This document shows, piece by piece, positions 54,790 to 63,820 of a DNA stretch of 64,000 bases (position 1 is the first letter of the stretch; each line of letters begins with the position of its first letter). A program made the position numbers and the translations under genes. The stretch is from Lewinella sp. IMCC34191. GTDB lineage: Bacteria; Bacteroidota; Bacteroidia; Chitinophagales; Saprospiraceae. The notes below the pieces were generated by a model. The model did not search any database, was not told the origin of the DNA, and was given only the letters and a program-made list of their open reading frames with translations. Location of the stretch: assembly GCF_003390935.1 (NCBI RefSeq), contig NZ_QNQZ01000002.1, forward strand, positions 372,001-436,000, given 5' to 3'.

Positions 54790-55686
54790 CTACAGAATGC
54801 TTTGCAGATCCCCGAACGAAAAGGACAATTTCAAACTGAGCGGGTCCAGCCCCTCATTGCCCCGTGTGACCACCAACGAACTACCGCGCCGCAGGCTGAG
54901 GGCGGGGGGGCTACGGTTGCCGCCGCCCTGCCCCTGTACGGTGCGTACTATGACTGCGCCCTCCCGCCGGGCGGTCGCCCGCACGAGTGCGCCATGGTCT
55001 TCGGGAGAACCGCCGGCATCCACGACTCGGAGTACGGAAAAGGGACCCTTACGTTCGAGATCGTACACCAGAAGCGCGGTGGGCTCCTGCCCCAGCGTTG
55101 CGAAGCGGTAACTTCCGCGGCTGTATCTCCAGCGGAAAAACTCCGGCGTCCTATCTGTCGTGAATACGGCGGGGCCGCGGGTGCGGCGCGGGAGGGTTTG
55201 CGGGCATTTTGGTGTTAGAAATACCTGCCGGCTGCCCAGGCTTTCGCCGAGGAGCGTACGCCAGCTATAGTAGTAATCCAGCGATCCGGGGTAACGTTGC
55301 CACCCCATCTTGAGGTAGCCGGGCAAGCTTTTGCTGTTGGGGGTGTTAAAAACGAGCTTATTCTGCCCGAATCTATCTAGCCCCTCCAGCGTGAGGCGTT
55401 TGAAAATGCCGTTACCCCGGGCGTCGGGGTGGGTCACGGTGTCGACCGGGCGCAGGGCATGAATGGTTTGCTCACCATTCGTGAAGCGCCAGTGCATGAA
55501 GAACCGCAGTCCGACCAGTCGATCACCCGTGAAGGCCAACAGCCCCGGAGAGGCTCCGAAAGGATTTTCTAGGTGCTTCCAAGAGAAGGTTTGCTGATTG
55601 GCGACATCGCCGAGACTGGTGGATAGCAGTTCGATAACTTTCCCTAGGTGTTGGTCGGCGGAGAAAGGGCGAATATCAATTTTCAT
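54790..55686 (-). CDS. Large GNAT family acyltransferase (copy A)
   Basis: A 298-residue paralogue of 51532-52512: SWKHLENPFGASP, DTVTHPDARGNGIFKRLTLEG and FNTPNSKSLPGYLKMGW are almost the same blocks. It is framed by glycosyltransferases on both sides (6 and 4 bp away). Probably acylates an amino sugar on the glycan; the acyl donor and target are unknown. Confidence 0.75.
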   Translation of the reverse strand: MKIDIRPFSADQHLGKVIELLSTSLGDVANQQTFSWKHLENPFGASPGLLAFTGDRLVGLRFFMHWRFTNGEQTIHALRPVDTVTHPDARGNGIFKRLTLEGLDRFGQNKLVFNTPNSKSLPGYLKMGWQRYPGSLDYYYSWRTLLGESLGSRQVFLTPKCPQTLPRRTRGPAVFTTDRTPEFFRWRYSRGSYRFATLGQEPTALLVYDLERKGPFSVLRVVDAGGSPEDHGALVRATARREGAVIVRTVQGQGGGNRSPPALSLRRGSSLVVTRGNEGLDPLSLKLSFSFGDLQSIL

Positions 55687-55692
55687 TCCGGA

Positions 55693-56844
55693 CTAGTGAT
55701 CAGCGGTTAGCCGTTGGAAATATTCCAACATCCGGGCGTGTACCTTATCAAGTTGAAAACGCCGGTTAAAGTTCAGCAGACTGGCCTCCCCCATTTCCTT
55801 CTGGCGCTCGGGTTGCGCGATGAGTTCCCGAAGTGCCAAGGCAAAGTCCTTCTCTTCCAAGGGCTCAATGTAGACCGCATTGTCGGTAGAGGTCGTTTCG
55901 TGAAAGACCGGGATATCGCTACAGACGATCGGTAGCCCGGCCGCTTGCGCTTCAAGTAGTGCGACTCCCAGCCCTTCGTACAGTGAGGGGAACACGTATA
56001 TGTCGGCCGTGGGCAGAATTTTGACCACGTCGTAGCGGTGACCGGCCCGGATGACCTTATCGTGCAAATCAAATTCGCTGACCTTGTCGTTGATTGTCTT
56101 GGTGGCATGGCCTTCCCGACCGAGAAGCAGCCAGCGAAAGTTGGCCACCTTCAGTTCGTCACGCAGGTAACGCAGGGCTCCGAGCAAGTAAATGTGTCCC
56201 TTCTGGAATTCCTGCCGTCCCGTGGAGACAAGTAAGACCGTGCCATCCGGCACTCCGAATTCCTGCCGGTATTGTTTCCGCAGTTCCGCGTCGTCGCGGT
56301 AGGGATTGGGATTGCGTCCACGCGGTATCACCGTCACTTTTTTAGGGCGGACCCCGAGTTTACGGAGGTAATGTTTCTTGACTTCTTCGGTGATGGCGTG
56401 TAGTTCATCCGCGAGGGGGTTCATGGTCAGTCCGTCCATAAGCCGGTAGCCCTCCATTTTGTAGCGCACTACGTTGGGGTCGTTGAGCCGTCTATAATCG
56501 TAGGTGGTATTTACCAGGCTTTCGACGTGCAGGAAGGAGGCACCGTACAACTTCGCTAGGCGCGTCCTTAGATTGGATTTGAAGAGGGTGCTGTGCACTA
56601 CGTCCGGGCACTCACGCTTGATGATCTTACTGAGTTCCCGGGCATTTAGCAGGGGATGACGCTGCCGTAGGAAGGTAACGTCAAAGCCCGCCTCCAACAC
56701 TTCCCGTTCGGTACCGTGGGGTCTGCGGTCAAACACTACGATACTGACTTCTACACCCCGTTCACGGGCGTACATCCAAAAATCAGTATTGGAACGTTCG
56801 GCTCCCCCGGCTCCGAGAGAATCCATTATTGCTAGGTACTTCAT
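55693..56844 (-). CDS. Glycosyltransferase family 4
   Basis: A 383-residue GT-B enzyme: IMDSLGAGGAERSNTDFWMYARERG, LLVSTGRQEFQKGHIYLLGAL and YVFPSLYEGLGVALLEAQAAGLPIVCSDIPVFHE (E-x7-E motif). Donor unknown. The start overlaps the stop of the deacetylase gene by 4 bp (ATGA). Confidence 0.88.
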   Translation of the reverse strand: MKYLAIMDSLGAGGAERSNTDFWMYARERGVEVSIVVFDRRPHGTEREVLEAGFDVTFLRQRHPLLNARELSKIIKRECPDVVHSTLFKSNLRTRLAKLYGASFLHVESLVNTTYDYRRLNDPNVVRYKMEGYRLMDGLTMNPLADELHAITEEVKKHYLRKLGVRPKKVTVIPRGRNPNPYRDDAELRKQYRQEFGVPDGTVLLVSTGRQEFQKGHIYLLGALRYLRDELKVANFRWLLLGREGHATKTINDKVSEFDLHDKVIRAGHRYDVVKILPTADIYVFPSLYEGLGVALLEAQAAGLPIVCSDIPVFHETTSTDNAVYIEPLEEKDFALALRELIAQPERQKEMGEASLLNFNRRFQLDKVHARMLEYFQRLTADH

Positions 56845-57671
56845 AGGCCGACGGACCTCCTTAATTTCATGTATTCACTGTGCAGACCACTGACGATCAG
56901 CCACGTCTTTAGAACCGAAGCCTCCGAGTCCATGCTTAAGCGCGAAACGCGCAGCGGTGTGCGTGTTTCGGGCCTGCTGACCTTATGGTCAAACATAAAG
57001 GCTAACTCTATCCCTTCCTGCCGGAGTATCCGCTCCGCTTCCAAAGATGCATTCCCGTTGGGGTAAGCAAACCATCGCCCCCCCCTGCACCCGTTATCGT
57101 CAAGCATTTTCCGGCAGCGTCCTACCTGGCGAGCCATTTCTTCGGTACTGCACCGATCCATCATAGGGTGAGTATGGGTATGATTGGCAATGGTCCAGCC
57201 GGCTTGCTGCAGTTCCAGTAATTCCGGCCACCCGAGTTGCTTGCGGGTAAGCCGGGGCAGCGGAGAGTTCTTCTTTAGCTCCTGGATATACTGTAACCGC
57301 TTCTCGTCCGGCCACTTCTTCACCTCCCACACCTTTGCCTTTCGTTCCGCCGCCGTCCACTTGGAGGGGGCGTAGTAGGGGATCTCCTCCCACCAGTATG
57401 GCTCTTCGGTACCTACCAGACCGGAAATAACGAAGACGGTGGCCGGAATACCGAGCTGCTTCAGTACTGGGAAGGCTTCGGTATACACCGAGGGGTAGGC
57501 ATCGTCGAAGGTTATGACGAGTTGTTCCCGGTCCGAAGCGGGGGTGATCCCCTTGAGTAGCCCATCCCGCACGGAGGGTAACCCGACAAAGTCGTACCGC
57601 TCATTAAGGTAGGCGATCTGCTCGGCGAAACGCGCCGGGTTAGTGATATCGTGGTAAGTGATGATCCGCAC
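56841..57671 (-). CDS. Polysaccharide deacetylase (NodB domain)
   Basis: A 276-residue carbohydrate esterase 4 protein. Motif 1 ITFDDAYPS, IPATVFVISGLVG and motif 2 NHTHTHPMMDR give the metal ligands Asp and two His; FAYPNGN is motif 3. It probably deacetylates an N-acetyl sugar of the glycan. No signal peptide is seen, so the site of action is uncertain. Confidence 0.88.
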   Translation of the reverse strand: MRIITYHDITNPARFAEQIAYLNERYDFVGLPSVRDGLLKGITPASDREQLVITFDDAYPSVYTEAFPVLKQLGIPATVFVISGLVGTEEPYWWEEIPYYAPSKWTAAERKAKVWEVKKWPDEKRLQYIQELKKNSPLPRLTRKQLGWPELLELQQAGWTIANHTHTHPMMDRCSTEEMARQVGRCRKMLDDNGCRGGRWFAYPNGNASLEAERILRQEGIELAFMFDHKVSRPETRTPLRVSRLSMDSEASVLKTWLIVSGLHSEYMKLRRSVGL

Positions 57672-57677
57672 GAAAAA

Positions 57678-58595
57678 CTATTTATTCCGGTTTTTCAGCA
57701 GAGTACGTATTTCGTCTTTTGTGTAGTGTTTGAACTTATGATAGGTGCGCCGCCCCGGCCAAGTCCAGTGCTTGGTATTCGTCAGTTCGTCGATCGAATA
57801 CCCTATCTGCTGCGCCAACTCCATCGTTTTCTTCGATAGCTGATGTCCGAACTTTTTGTCCTGTTGGTATTTAGATACCGAGTGGTTGTGAATGAATACG
57901 TCCGAGGTAGATTGTTCAAAAGCACCGATGGTACCTACGTACTTATCGATCAGTCTGTTGTTCTTGGTCAAGTCCTCGTAGCGGAAGAGGGTCAGTTGCT
58001 CCCCCAGCTGACCCTTCAGTCTAAGCAAATTGTGGTAGCTTTCATACCACTCCGCTTCGAAAGCAATGGGATCAAATTTCCACCGTGACCAGGCGGAATA
58101 GATTACACCGTAGGGGTTTCGCACCAGTCCGACAATGTTGATGTCGACCTCATCGCGGCACCGTTCGCGGTTTGCTAGGATTAGTTCAATATTCGACCAG
58201 TTCCGGAGGTGATGGGGGGATTTCTCAATAAACCGGGGACCGTAAATCTTCGCTAATGTACCGAAGGAGTCCAGCAGCGCATCCTTTGACTTGAAAGTTT
58301 CCTCCGTACAGTTTACGTTATTTCCTTCGAGAAACACTCGAAGGCTGCGCCGCGCTTCACCAGCCGGCATGGGTACCATGCTGTGAACCAGAGGCTGCTG
58401 AGGCAAATCTAGAATAGAAGCGATTTTTGTCCAGAAGAGGGTCTCGTTTTTCTGGTGCATAGTGTAGGGTACGGTACGGAAAGCAAAGTTAGCTGTTACG
58501 TACCGTTGAAAAATACTGGAACCGGAAGACTTTGCTGATAGTAAAATTATACACTTTGTGTTATTCAATGTGGGACTTTGTGGATTGCTAAACAT
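57678..58595 (-). CDS. Sulfotransferase-like protein
   Basis: A 305-residue protein. ILLSAKSSGSSIFQRYV near the start resembles the 5'-phosphosulfate binding loop of PAPS sulfotransferases, and VGLVRNPYGVIYSAWSRWKF resembles the 3'-phosphate binding segment. It would sulfate the surface glycan. It lies 6 bp before the deacetylase gene. Confidence 0.72.
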   Translation of the reverse strand: MFSNPQSPTLNNTKCIILLSAKSSGSSIFQRYVTANFAFRTVPYTMHQKNETLFWTKIASILDLPQQPLVHSMVPMPAGEARRSLRVFLEGNNVNCTEETFKSKDALLDSFGTLAKIYGPRFIEKSPHHLRNWSNIELILANRERCRDEVDINIVGLVRNPYGVIYSAWSRWKFDPIAFEAEWYESYHNLLRLKGQLGEQLTLFRYEDLTKNNRLIDKYVGTIGAFEQSTSDVFIHNHSVSKYQQDKKFGHQLSKKTMELAQQIGYSIDELTNTKHWTWPGRRTYHKFKHYTKDEIRTLLKNRNK

Positions 58596-58746
58596 GCTAA
58601 TCGAGAAGACTGAACAGAAGTTGCCTCCCGATTGACTGATGTACGGTCTTTGTCTTATAACGTACTACGAAGTGATTCGAAGCTTTAGGCGGCAGCTATC
58701 ATCGCCCAGAGCGCGGTAGCAAACATAGCCACAATCAAGCGTGGGA

Positions 58747-58822
58747 CCCCGGCCTTGAGATAGTTACATCGCTCAGGCTGCCGCCTTTTCGACCATCAGA
58801 CCATTACTCCCGATACACCGCC
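58747..58822 (-). repeat. Remnant end of the IS1-like element
   Basis: Positions 58771-58822 (GCTCAGGCTGCCGCC... to the end at ...ACACCGCC) match the right end of the IS1-like copy at 60099-60923, including its terminal inverted repeat (58801-58822). No transposase coding is recognisable. The rest of the 58596-58927 gap shows nothing I can identify apart from a hairpin at 58892-58916. Confidence 0.6.
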
Positions 58823-58891
58823 TAATAGATAATAATAAAAATTTATGATTGCACACTATACAGGTATCTTAATACAAATGATAAACACCCC

Positions 58892-58916
58892 TCAATCAAG
58901 CTATTGGCTCGATTGA
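58892..58916 (-). terminator. Hairpin after the AT-rich glycosyltransferase gene
   Basis: On the minus strand UCAAUCGAGC and GCUUGAUUGA pair over 10 bp (one G-U) around a 5-nt loop, 12 bp past the stop at 58928. No long U-run follows, so it may be a terminator or a processing hairpin. Confidence 0.5.
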
Positions 58917-58927
58917 AACCTAATCAT

Positions 58928-59908
58928 TTATACCATATAAAGCAATCGCTTCATTATTTGGCTTGGCGCTATATATTGATGGAAATAATCATGAGCGTTT
59001 CGTTGAATAGTGTTAACCACAGACGGGTTATTGATTAAATATTTAATATTAGATTCTAATTCGGAAATATGTTCAATTTGATGGTAGTGCCTACCAGACT
59101 TAAAGTCAAAGGGCATAACATTCTCGATGGAAAAACTCAACATACATCTTCCTAAACAGAGGAATTCGCCCATTTTCCATCCTAAACAATTATGAACAGC
59201 AGAAGTATTAAGAGCGATTTTGGTCTGAGCTAAAGACTCAAGATAGTTCTTATGATTGTAAATTTTACTTGCTGAAACTTCACGCAAGCCTTCATGATAT
59301 CCAAATCGACGCTTTGAAAATCCTCCTTCAAATTTTATTATGTTATTATGATCAAGCTCTTTAAGATACTCAATGATAGATTTCCTGAATTCTGTTAGAT
59401 CGTTATGCTTTTTCCAAGGATAATTTAAGTAAAATATTCTGCGAAGATCACCAGGCGAATCCTTTAATTGTAGATACATATCGTACTTCACCCGTTTCAT
59501 AGCAAGTTTCCATTTGCTATAGTCTTTGTTAAAAGCATCCCGAATTGCCATCTTCAGTAATTCTACATCTAAGTACTTTACTCCAAAGGTGGGCCCTATC
59601 GGAACAATACTATGACTTTGCTGAGTTTCAACTGAAACATTAGTTTTAGCGTATAAGTCAGCTAACGCTAGGAGTTCTAATGATACTGTTGTTTTATCAT
59701 CCGCACCAATAACAAGAATTTTCTCTTTACCATTTTTACGTATTGAAAGTATTAAAAAATCCTTGCTAAATCCTTCTCTATTCAGACGTTGTTCCGTTGA
59801 TGAGTTTATCAGGGTATCAAACGAGAATGGAATATTCAATTGCTGCAACCCCTGTAAAAAATATGAATAATACCAAGGGTGAAATTTTTTGTGGATAGTA
59901 ATCTTCAT
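58928..59908 (-). CDS. Glycosyltransferase-like protein in AT-rich DNA
   Basis: A 326-residue protein. The N-terminus MKITIHKKFHPWYYSYFLQGLQQL and a C-terminal GT-B-like stretch (ALNTSAVHNCLGWKMGEFLCLGRCMLSF...FKSGRHYHQIEHISELESNIKYLINNP) suggest a glycosyltransferase. Codons are strongly A/T-biased, unlike all genes before 58.6 kb, which points to recent transfer. IS remnants flank it on both sides. Function uncertain. Confidence 0.6.
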   Translation of the reverse strand: MKITIHKKFHPWYYSYFLQGLQQLNIPFSFDTLINSSTEQRLNREGFSKDFLILSIRKNGKEKILVIGADDKTTVSLELLALADLYAKTNVSVETQQSHSIVPIGPTFGVKYLDVELLKMAIRDAFNKDYSKWKLAMKRVKYDMYLQLKDSPGDLRRIFYLNYPWKKHNDLTEFRKSIIEYLKELDHNNIIKFEGGFSKRRFGYHEGLREVSASKIYNHKNYLESLAQTKIALNTSAVHNCLGWKMGEFLCLGRCMLSFSIENVMPFDFKSGRHYHQIEHISELESNIKYLINNPSVVNTIQRNAHDYFHQYIAPSQIMKRLLYMV

Positions 59909-60098
59909 TGGGCGATAGTATAAAACATCACATCAGTTATATAGTATGATGACAGCAAAATTGATTGAAACATATACTTAACATTCAATTGGCTGTCACT
60001 GCAAAGAAAGATCATATTTTTTGGTTATCAATATAGAAATGACATACACTGTCCCTGCCAGGGGTAATAAAGAAATAATTTTTAGATGAAGTATCTAG

Positions 60099-60923
60099 GG
60101 CGGTGTATCACAAGTAATGGAGGGCGGTCAGATTGCGCTGTTAGAATAGGTAGCCAATCGCTGCTACATGGTTAGTCAGCTTCTTGGAAAACGACACGCT
60201 GCGCCACACTAGCCGACTTACCCTGGCGCGAACCCCAGTAAAGTAGCCTTCGATATGGTATGTCAATGCTTTACTTGTCCGTTCTGTTCCTTCGAAATCG
60301 TTTGGTAGTAGATCTCTCAGTAGTCAGTAGCGAAAGATCAGTTTTGCCGCAGCCGTGCGGGTAGTTTGTCCAGAAGCTGTTGGACATCTACTTTGCCTAG
60401 TCGGCCAATATAGAAGGCTGGAACTTGCTTGGTTGCCGGGCAACAGGCCACCCAGATCAAACGCTTGTTCTGTTTGCGGTCAACGAATAACCAAATCTCA
60501 TCTATTTGTAATTCAATGCCTTGTAACTTTTCGTCCGTCAGGTTGTCGAGCAACTCCCAGTCCATTCCAAGGTCGGCCGGCATCTCTATCCAAATTGAGA
60601 CGGCGAAGTCCATCAGCCCAAGTCATGCTGACCTGCATGGCACGACAGATGGCCTACAAACTCATTCGATCACGCAAGAGCCTCTCGAAGAACATACGGG
60701 TCTGCTCATCAATCCAGTGATCGTTTTTGGCCACAAAGTGGCGCTGACAATCTTTGCACGGTAGAGCTGTTTACCGTGGTGAGTGTGGCCGTACATGACT
60801 ATCTTTCCACATGTGCAGTCTGGGCAGGTGAGTATTCTCTTTGCATTTAATCACCCTTAAGAGAATGACCTCGTTCAGGCTGCCGCTTTTCAACTATCAC
60901 ACCATTACTTCTGAAGCACCGCC
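60099..60923 (-). mobile_element. Decayed IS1-like insertion sequence
   Basis: Imperfect inverted repeats bound about 825 bp: 60099-60120 (GGCGGTGTATCACAAGTAATGG outward to inward differs at three positions from the reverse complement of 60902-60923). The interior reads as an IS1-type InsA/InsB transposase with several breaks. No matching target duplication was found. Two further, more decayed copies are at 58.8 kb and 63.1-63.8 kb. Confidence 0.75.
60157..60846 (-). pseudogene. IS1-like transposase, broken
   Basis: In pieces, minus strand: zinc-finger-like start CPDCTCGKIVMYGHTHHGKQLYR; shifted frame DCQRHFVAKNDHWIDEQTRMFFERLLRDRMSL then a TAG; then AICRAMQVSMTWA; a 91-codon open stretch at 60338-60613 (LQIDEIWLFVDRKQNKRLIWVACC...) and a final piece VRARVSRLVWRSVSFSKKLTNHVAAIGYLF. 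The order and motifs match IS1 InsAB. At least two frameshifts and two stops make it inactive. Confidence 0.8.
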
Positions 60924-60939
60924 AGGAATTGTTGCTATA

Positions 60940-62048
60940 CCCTTCACGAAGTGGTTTGGGCATAGTGATATGATCGCTGCTCAATCGTTCGAAAATTCAG
61001 CGTCAGTAGGGATCGAATAGCCGCCTTGTATTTCTTCGCATTATCTAAAAAGCCGATAATCCCCGCCAGGAATGCCTCGTAGGTGGCGTAGTACATGGAG
61101 TTGATGGCTTCCTGGCGGAGCAACCGCCACAGCCGCTCAATCAGGTTAAGATTGGGCGAGTAAGCGGGCAGAAAGACAAACTCAATCCGCTGGTCGCCGG
61201 CCCACTCCTGTAGCCAGTTGCAGCGATTGTAGCGGGCGTTGTCGCACACCAAGTAGATCGTCTTGCCCGGATGCTTCCGCAAGAGCTGACGGCATAGCCG
61301 CTGCGTGGACTGCGCGTTGATGGTATCCGTAACATCACAAACCAGGTACTCCGGCTTAGTGGCACGCACCGCTCCGTTAATGTTGACCTGTTTACGGCCA
61401 CTGTTGCAGTCGATGGCGAAATCGTGCCCTTTACGGATCCAACCACGGCCCGTTTTGGTATTGTGGGTGGGATGGGTGCCGTCGGTGTAGTACACCTCGG
61501 CTACGCCGGCGTTGACTTCGGCCAGTAATTCCGGTAAGCGCTCCTCCAGAAAAGCTTGCTGGGCCAGCTCGTCGGCCCGCCTGGGGACAGCCTAGGTATG
61601 CTTGTAGGTGAAACCAATGCGGTGCAGCAGATCACGCATCCCCGACTCCGAATACTCTACGCCGTACTTTTCCTGCACGTAGGCAATGATGGGCTTGACG
61701 TCCAGATATAGGTTCGTATCCAAATGCTCCGCCAGCTTGGCTTCTTGCTCCTCGGTCAGCTTACCCATGTAAGGCACGTAGTGGTCGGCAAGGTAGGTGT
61801 CGATGCCCTTGTCCTGGTAGCCGCCCCAATAGCGGCGCACCGTATTATCGTCCAGTCCCAGGGCGGCCTGTACCATCTCGACACTGAAGCCGTGGTGCGA
61901 CATGACCAACACCGTCACCTTGCGGTAACGGCGACGGCTCAGCTTCGTATTCTTCTGTAGCTGCCGCAGCTTTTGATAGTCTTGCTCGCTTAACTGATAG
62001 TTCACGGCCAAAAAATAAGGGTTCACGCCCAAATCACTTCGCTACCGG
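60940..62048 (-). mobile_element. IS630-family insertion sequence, about 1109 bp
   Basis: Imperfect ends CCCTTCACGAAGTGGTTTGG (60940 onward) and, inverted, CCGGTAGCGAAGTGATTTGG (ending 62048) share 16 of 20 bases, and both are flanked by TA, the IS630 target. It carries one transposase gene interrupted by a TAG. It lies directly between the decayed IS1-like copy and the sulfotransferase gene. Confidence 0.8.
60944..62032 (-). pseudogene. IS630 transposase with an in-frame TAG
   Basis: The N-terminal helix-turn-helix half ends at a TAG (61592-61594; ...IGFTYKHT*). The same frame reopens as AVPRRADELAQQAFLEERLPEL and continues to the stop at 60944. The DDE residues are all present in the second half: YYTDGTHP, LVCDNARYN and NLIERLW. 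One nonsense change is therefore enough to explain the split; there is no frameshift. The likely start is a TTG (62032) or a GTG a few codons inside. Confidence 0.85.
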
Positions 62049-62063
62049 TATATATTAGCAATT

Positions 62064-62903
62064 TTAAATTATATTAATTTTACGACCTATAATTTTCGAG
62101 TATTCGTTAAGTTCTTCGGTAACGGCGTTTGCTTCTTCATATAATTTGGAATCAAAATTAAAAACAACTTCGTTGCTGGTTTTCATATGACCAGGCTTGT
62201 ATATTCTATCCATACTTTGCCTTTCTAGATTGAATCTCCACTCATCAATTAGATGATCAATAATATCTATGGATTTGTAATACAGCAATTCATTATCAAA
62301 AAGCAATATTTTTTCGGATCTGAGGTTTTCCCGTACAAAATTTACAATAGACTTATTGTAGGCGATCCATACACGTAAGTAATGATTAGCCCGTTTTTGA
62401 AAAGATTTATTATACTGGTAAAGCCTGTAGTATTTTGCTACAAAGTTTCTTCTACGCTTTATGGTTTGAAATTCCCTTCGCAATAAAGAGTCTACAACCT
62501 CTTCAAAGTTTCTATAGATGATCAAATATTTAGAATCATCAATCAATTGATCCCAAAGATGTAAAAATAACGAAGTTCGAGGTTCTTTCCAACCCCACTG
62601 TGGGTAAGCACCATTCCTGTTTGTAATTAAAGTAGTCGCTCGATTTCTAAATCCATCAGGAACAGTAAATTGTATGGGCTCTGTAACGTCATAATTCTTT
62701 CCATGATACGCAAGAAGTTCTTCATGGAATTCTAAAAAATCCATATCCTCATAGTGGCCGAATTTATTGCCTGGGCTACTTCCTAGCAATTTGTCACCTA
62801 ACTGCAAACCACAACTTGCCATCCACTGAGCAGTCAAACTGGTTCCAGAGCGATGCATACCTACCAAAACGAGAATTTTGTTGTTTATATGTTTATTATT
62901 CAT
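62064..62903 (-). CDS. Sulfotransferase family protein in AT-rich DNA
   Basis: A 279-residue protein. ILVLVGMHRSGTSLTAQWMASCGLQLG is a clear 5'-phosphosulfate binding loop, and WGWKEPRTSLFL plus YLIIYRNFEEVVDSLLRRE give the second binding region. It probably sulfates a sugar on the surface glycan. Codons are A/T-rich like 58928-59908. It lies 15 bp from the IS630 end. Confidence 0.82.
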   Translation of the reverse strand: MNNKHINNKILVLVGMHRSGTSLTAQWMASCGLQLGDKLLGSSPGNKFGHYEDMDFLEFHEELLAYHGKNYDVTEPIQFTVPDGFRNRATTLITNRNGAYPQWGWKEPRTSLFLHLWDQLIDDSKYLIIYRNFEEVVDSLLRREFQTIKRRRNFVAKYYRLYQYNKSFQKRANHYLRVWIAYNKSIVNFVRENLRSEKILLFDNELLYYKSIDIIDHLIDEWRFNLERQSMDRIYKPGHMKTSNEVVFNFDSKLYEEANAVTEELNEYSKIIGRKINII

Positions 62904-63087
62904 GTCGCCAATAGGTAATTTTCTTTGCTCAATTAGGGTTAGGCAGTTGATCTTAATAGCTAGTTTTGTCTTACTTTTGAAAGAGAAACGAGATTAATTA
63001 TGCACCGGGATAATTATCTTATTGCGTAAATGCAACCTGTAAAGATAAATCTAATTGCGTAACTTCTAGAATTATGGTCGAAGTTGT

Positions 63088-63820
63088 ATTATTCTACCAA
63101 GATAGGTAGTCGACCGCGGCTACAAACTTGACAGTCTTCCTGGAGAAAGCAGTTTCCGCCGTGCTGGCCAATTGACTCAGGAGTACAAACCGGCAAAGAG
63201 TAGCCTTCGAGGTGGGAAATCAATGTCTTGCCCGCCCAGCACTGTTCCTTTGGAATGAGCCCGCGATAGGCCGCACGGTAGACAATAGCCAAAGAGTAGT
63301 TTTGTCTTGATTGATCGGATAGTTCGTCCTACGGCCTGTGCGCACCCACTTGGGCCATTACGCAAATTTAAAATTCGAGGACCTGCTGAATAGTAATTCG
63401 TCAAACTCTACCGCTTTTTCTGTTTATATTCAACGAATAACCAGATTTTGGATACGTGCAATTCAAAACTTTGCAGTCTTTGTGTCATAAGGTTATGAAC
63501 CAACTTCAAGTTCCATTTCAAAGTCGGCCGGCATTTACTTCCTAATGTCGGTGGCGAAGTCCATCAACTAAACCTTACTGACCGAAATAGCCAACAGATT
63601 TTAGGTCTTTTCATTGATCTAGTAATCAATATGGGCACAACGAAGGGCCGTTGATGATCTTTCCAATTAATATGCTGTTAACAATAGAGTGTAATTGTTT
63701 TCTTATCTCGTTAAATCTGAATATGTTAGTGTTCTTTTCTGTTTTGCCATCCATAAGATAACGATCACGCTCAGAAAGCCGCTTCTTTAGTTATCGGATC
63801 CTCTCTTCTGATAAACCGCC
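63088..63820 (-). mobile_element. Second, more decayed IS1-like copy
   Basis: Minus-strand sequence is alignable by eye with the 60099-60923 copy: ATGGACTTCGCC, ATGCCGGCCGAC, TGGTTATTCGTTGA and TCGAAGGCTACT occur in the same order, and the right end (…ATAAACCGCC at 63820) matches the terminal repeat. No open frame longer than about 75 codons survives. The rest of 62904-64000 shows no gene I can support. Confidence 0.65.

Noticed and set aside
63089..63404. Two short minus-strand ORFs as genes
   Set aside because: They lie inside the decayed IS1-like copy and are remnants of transposase sequence in shifting frames.
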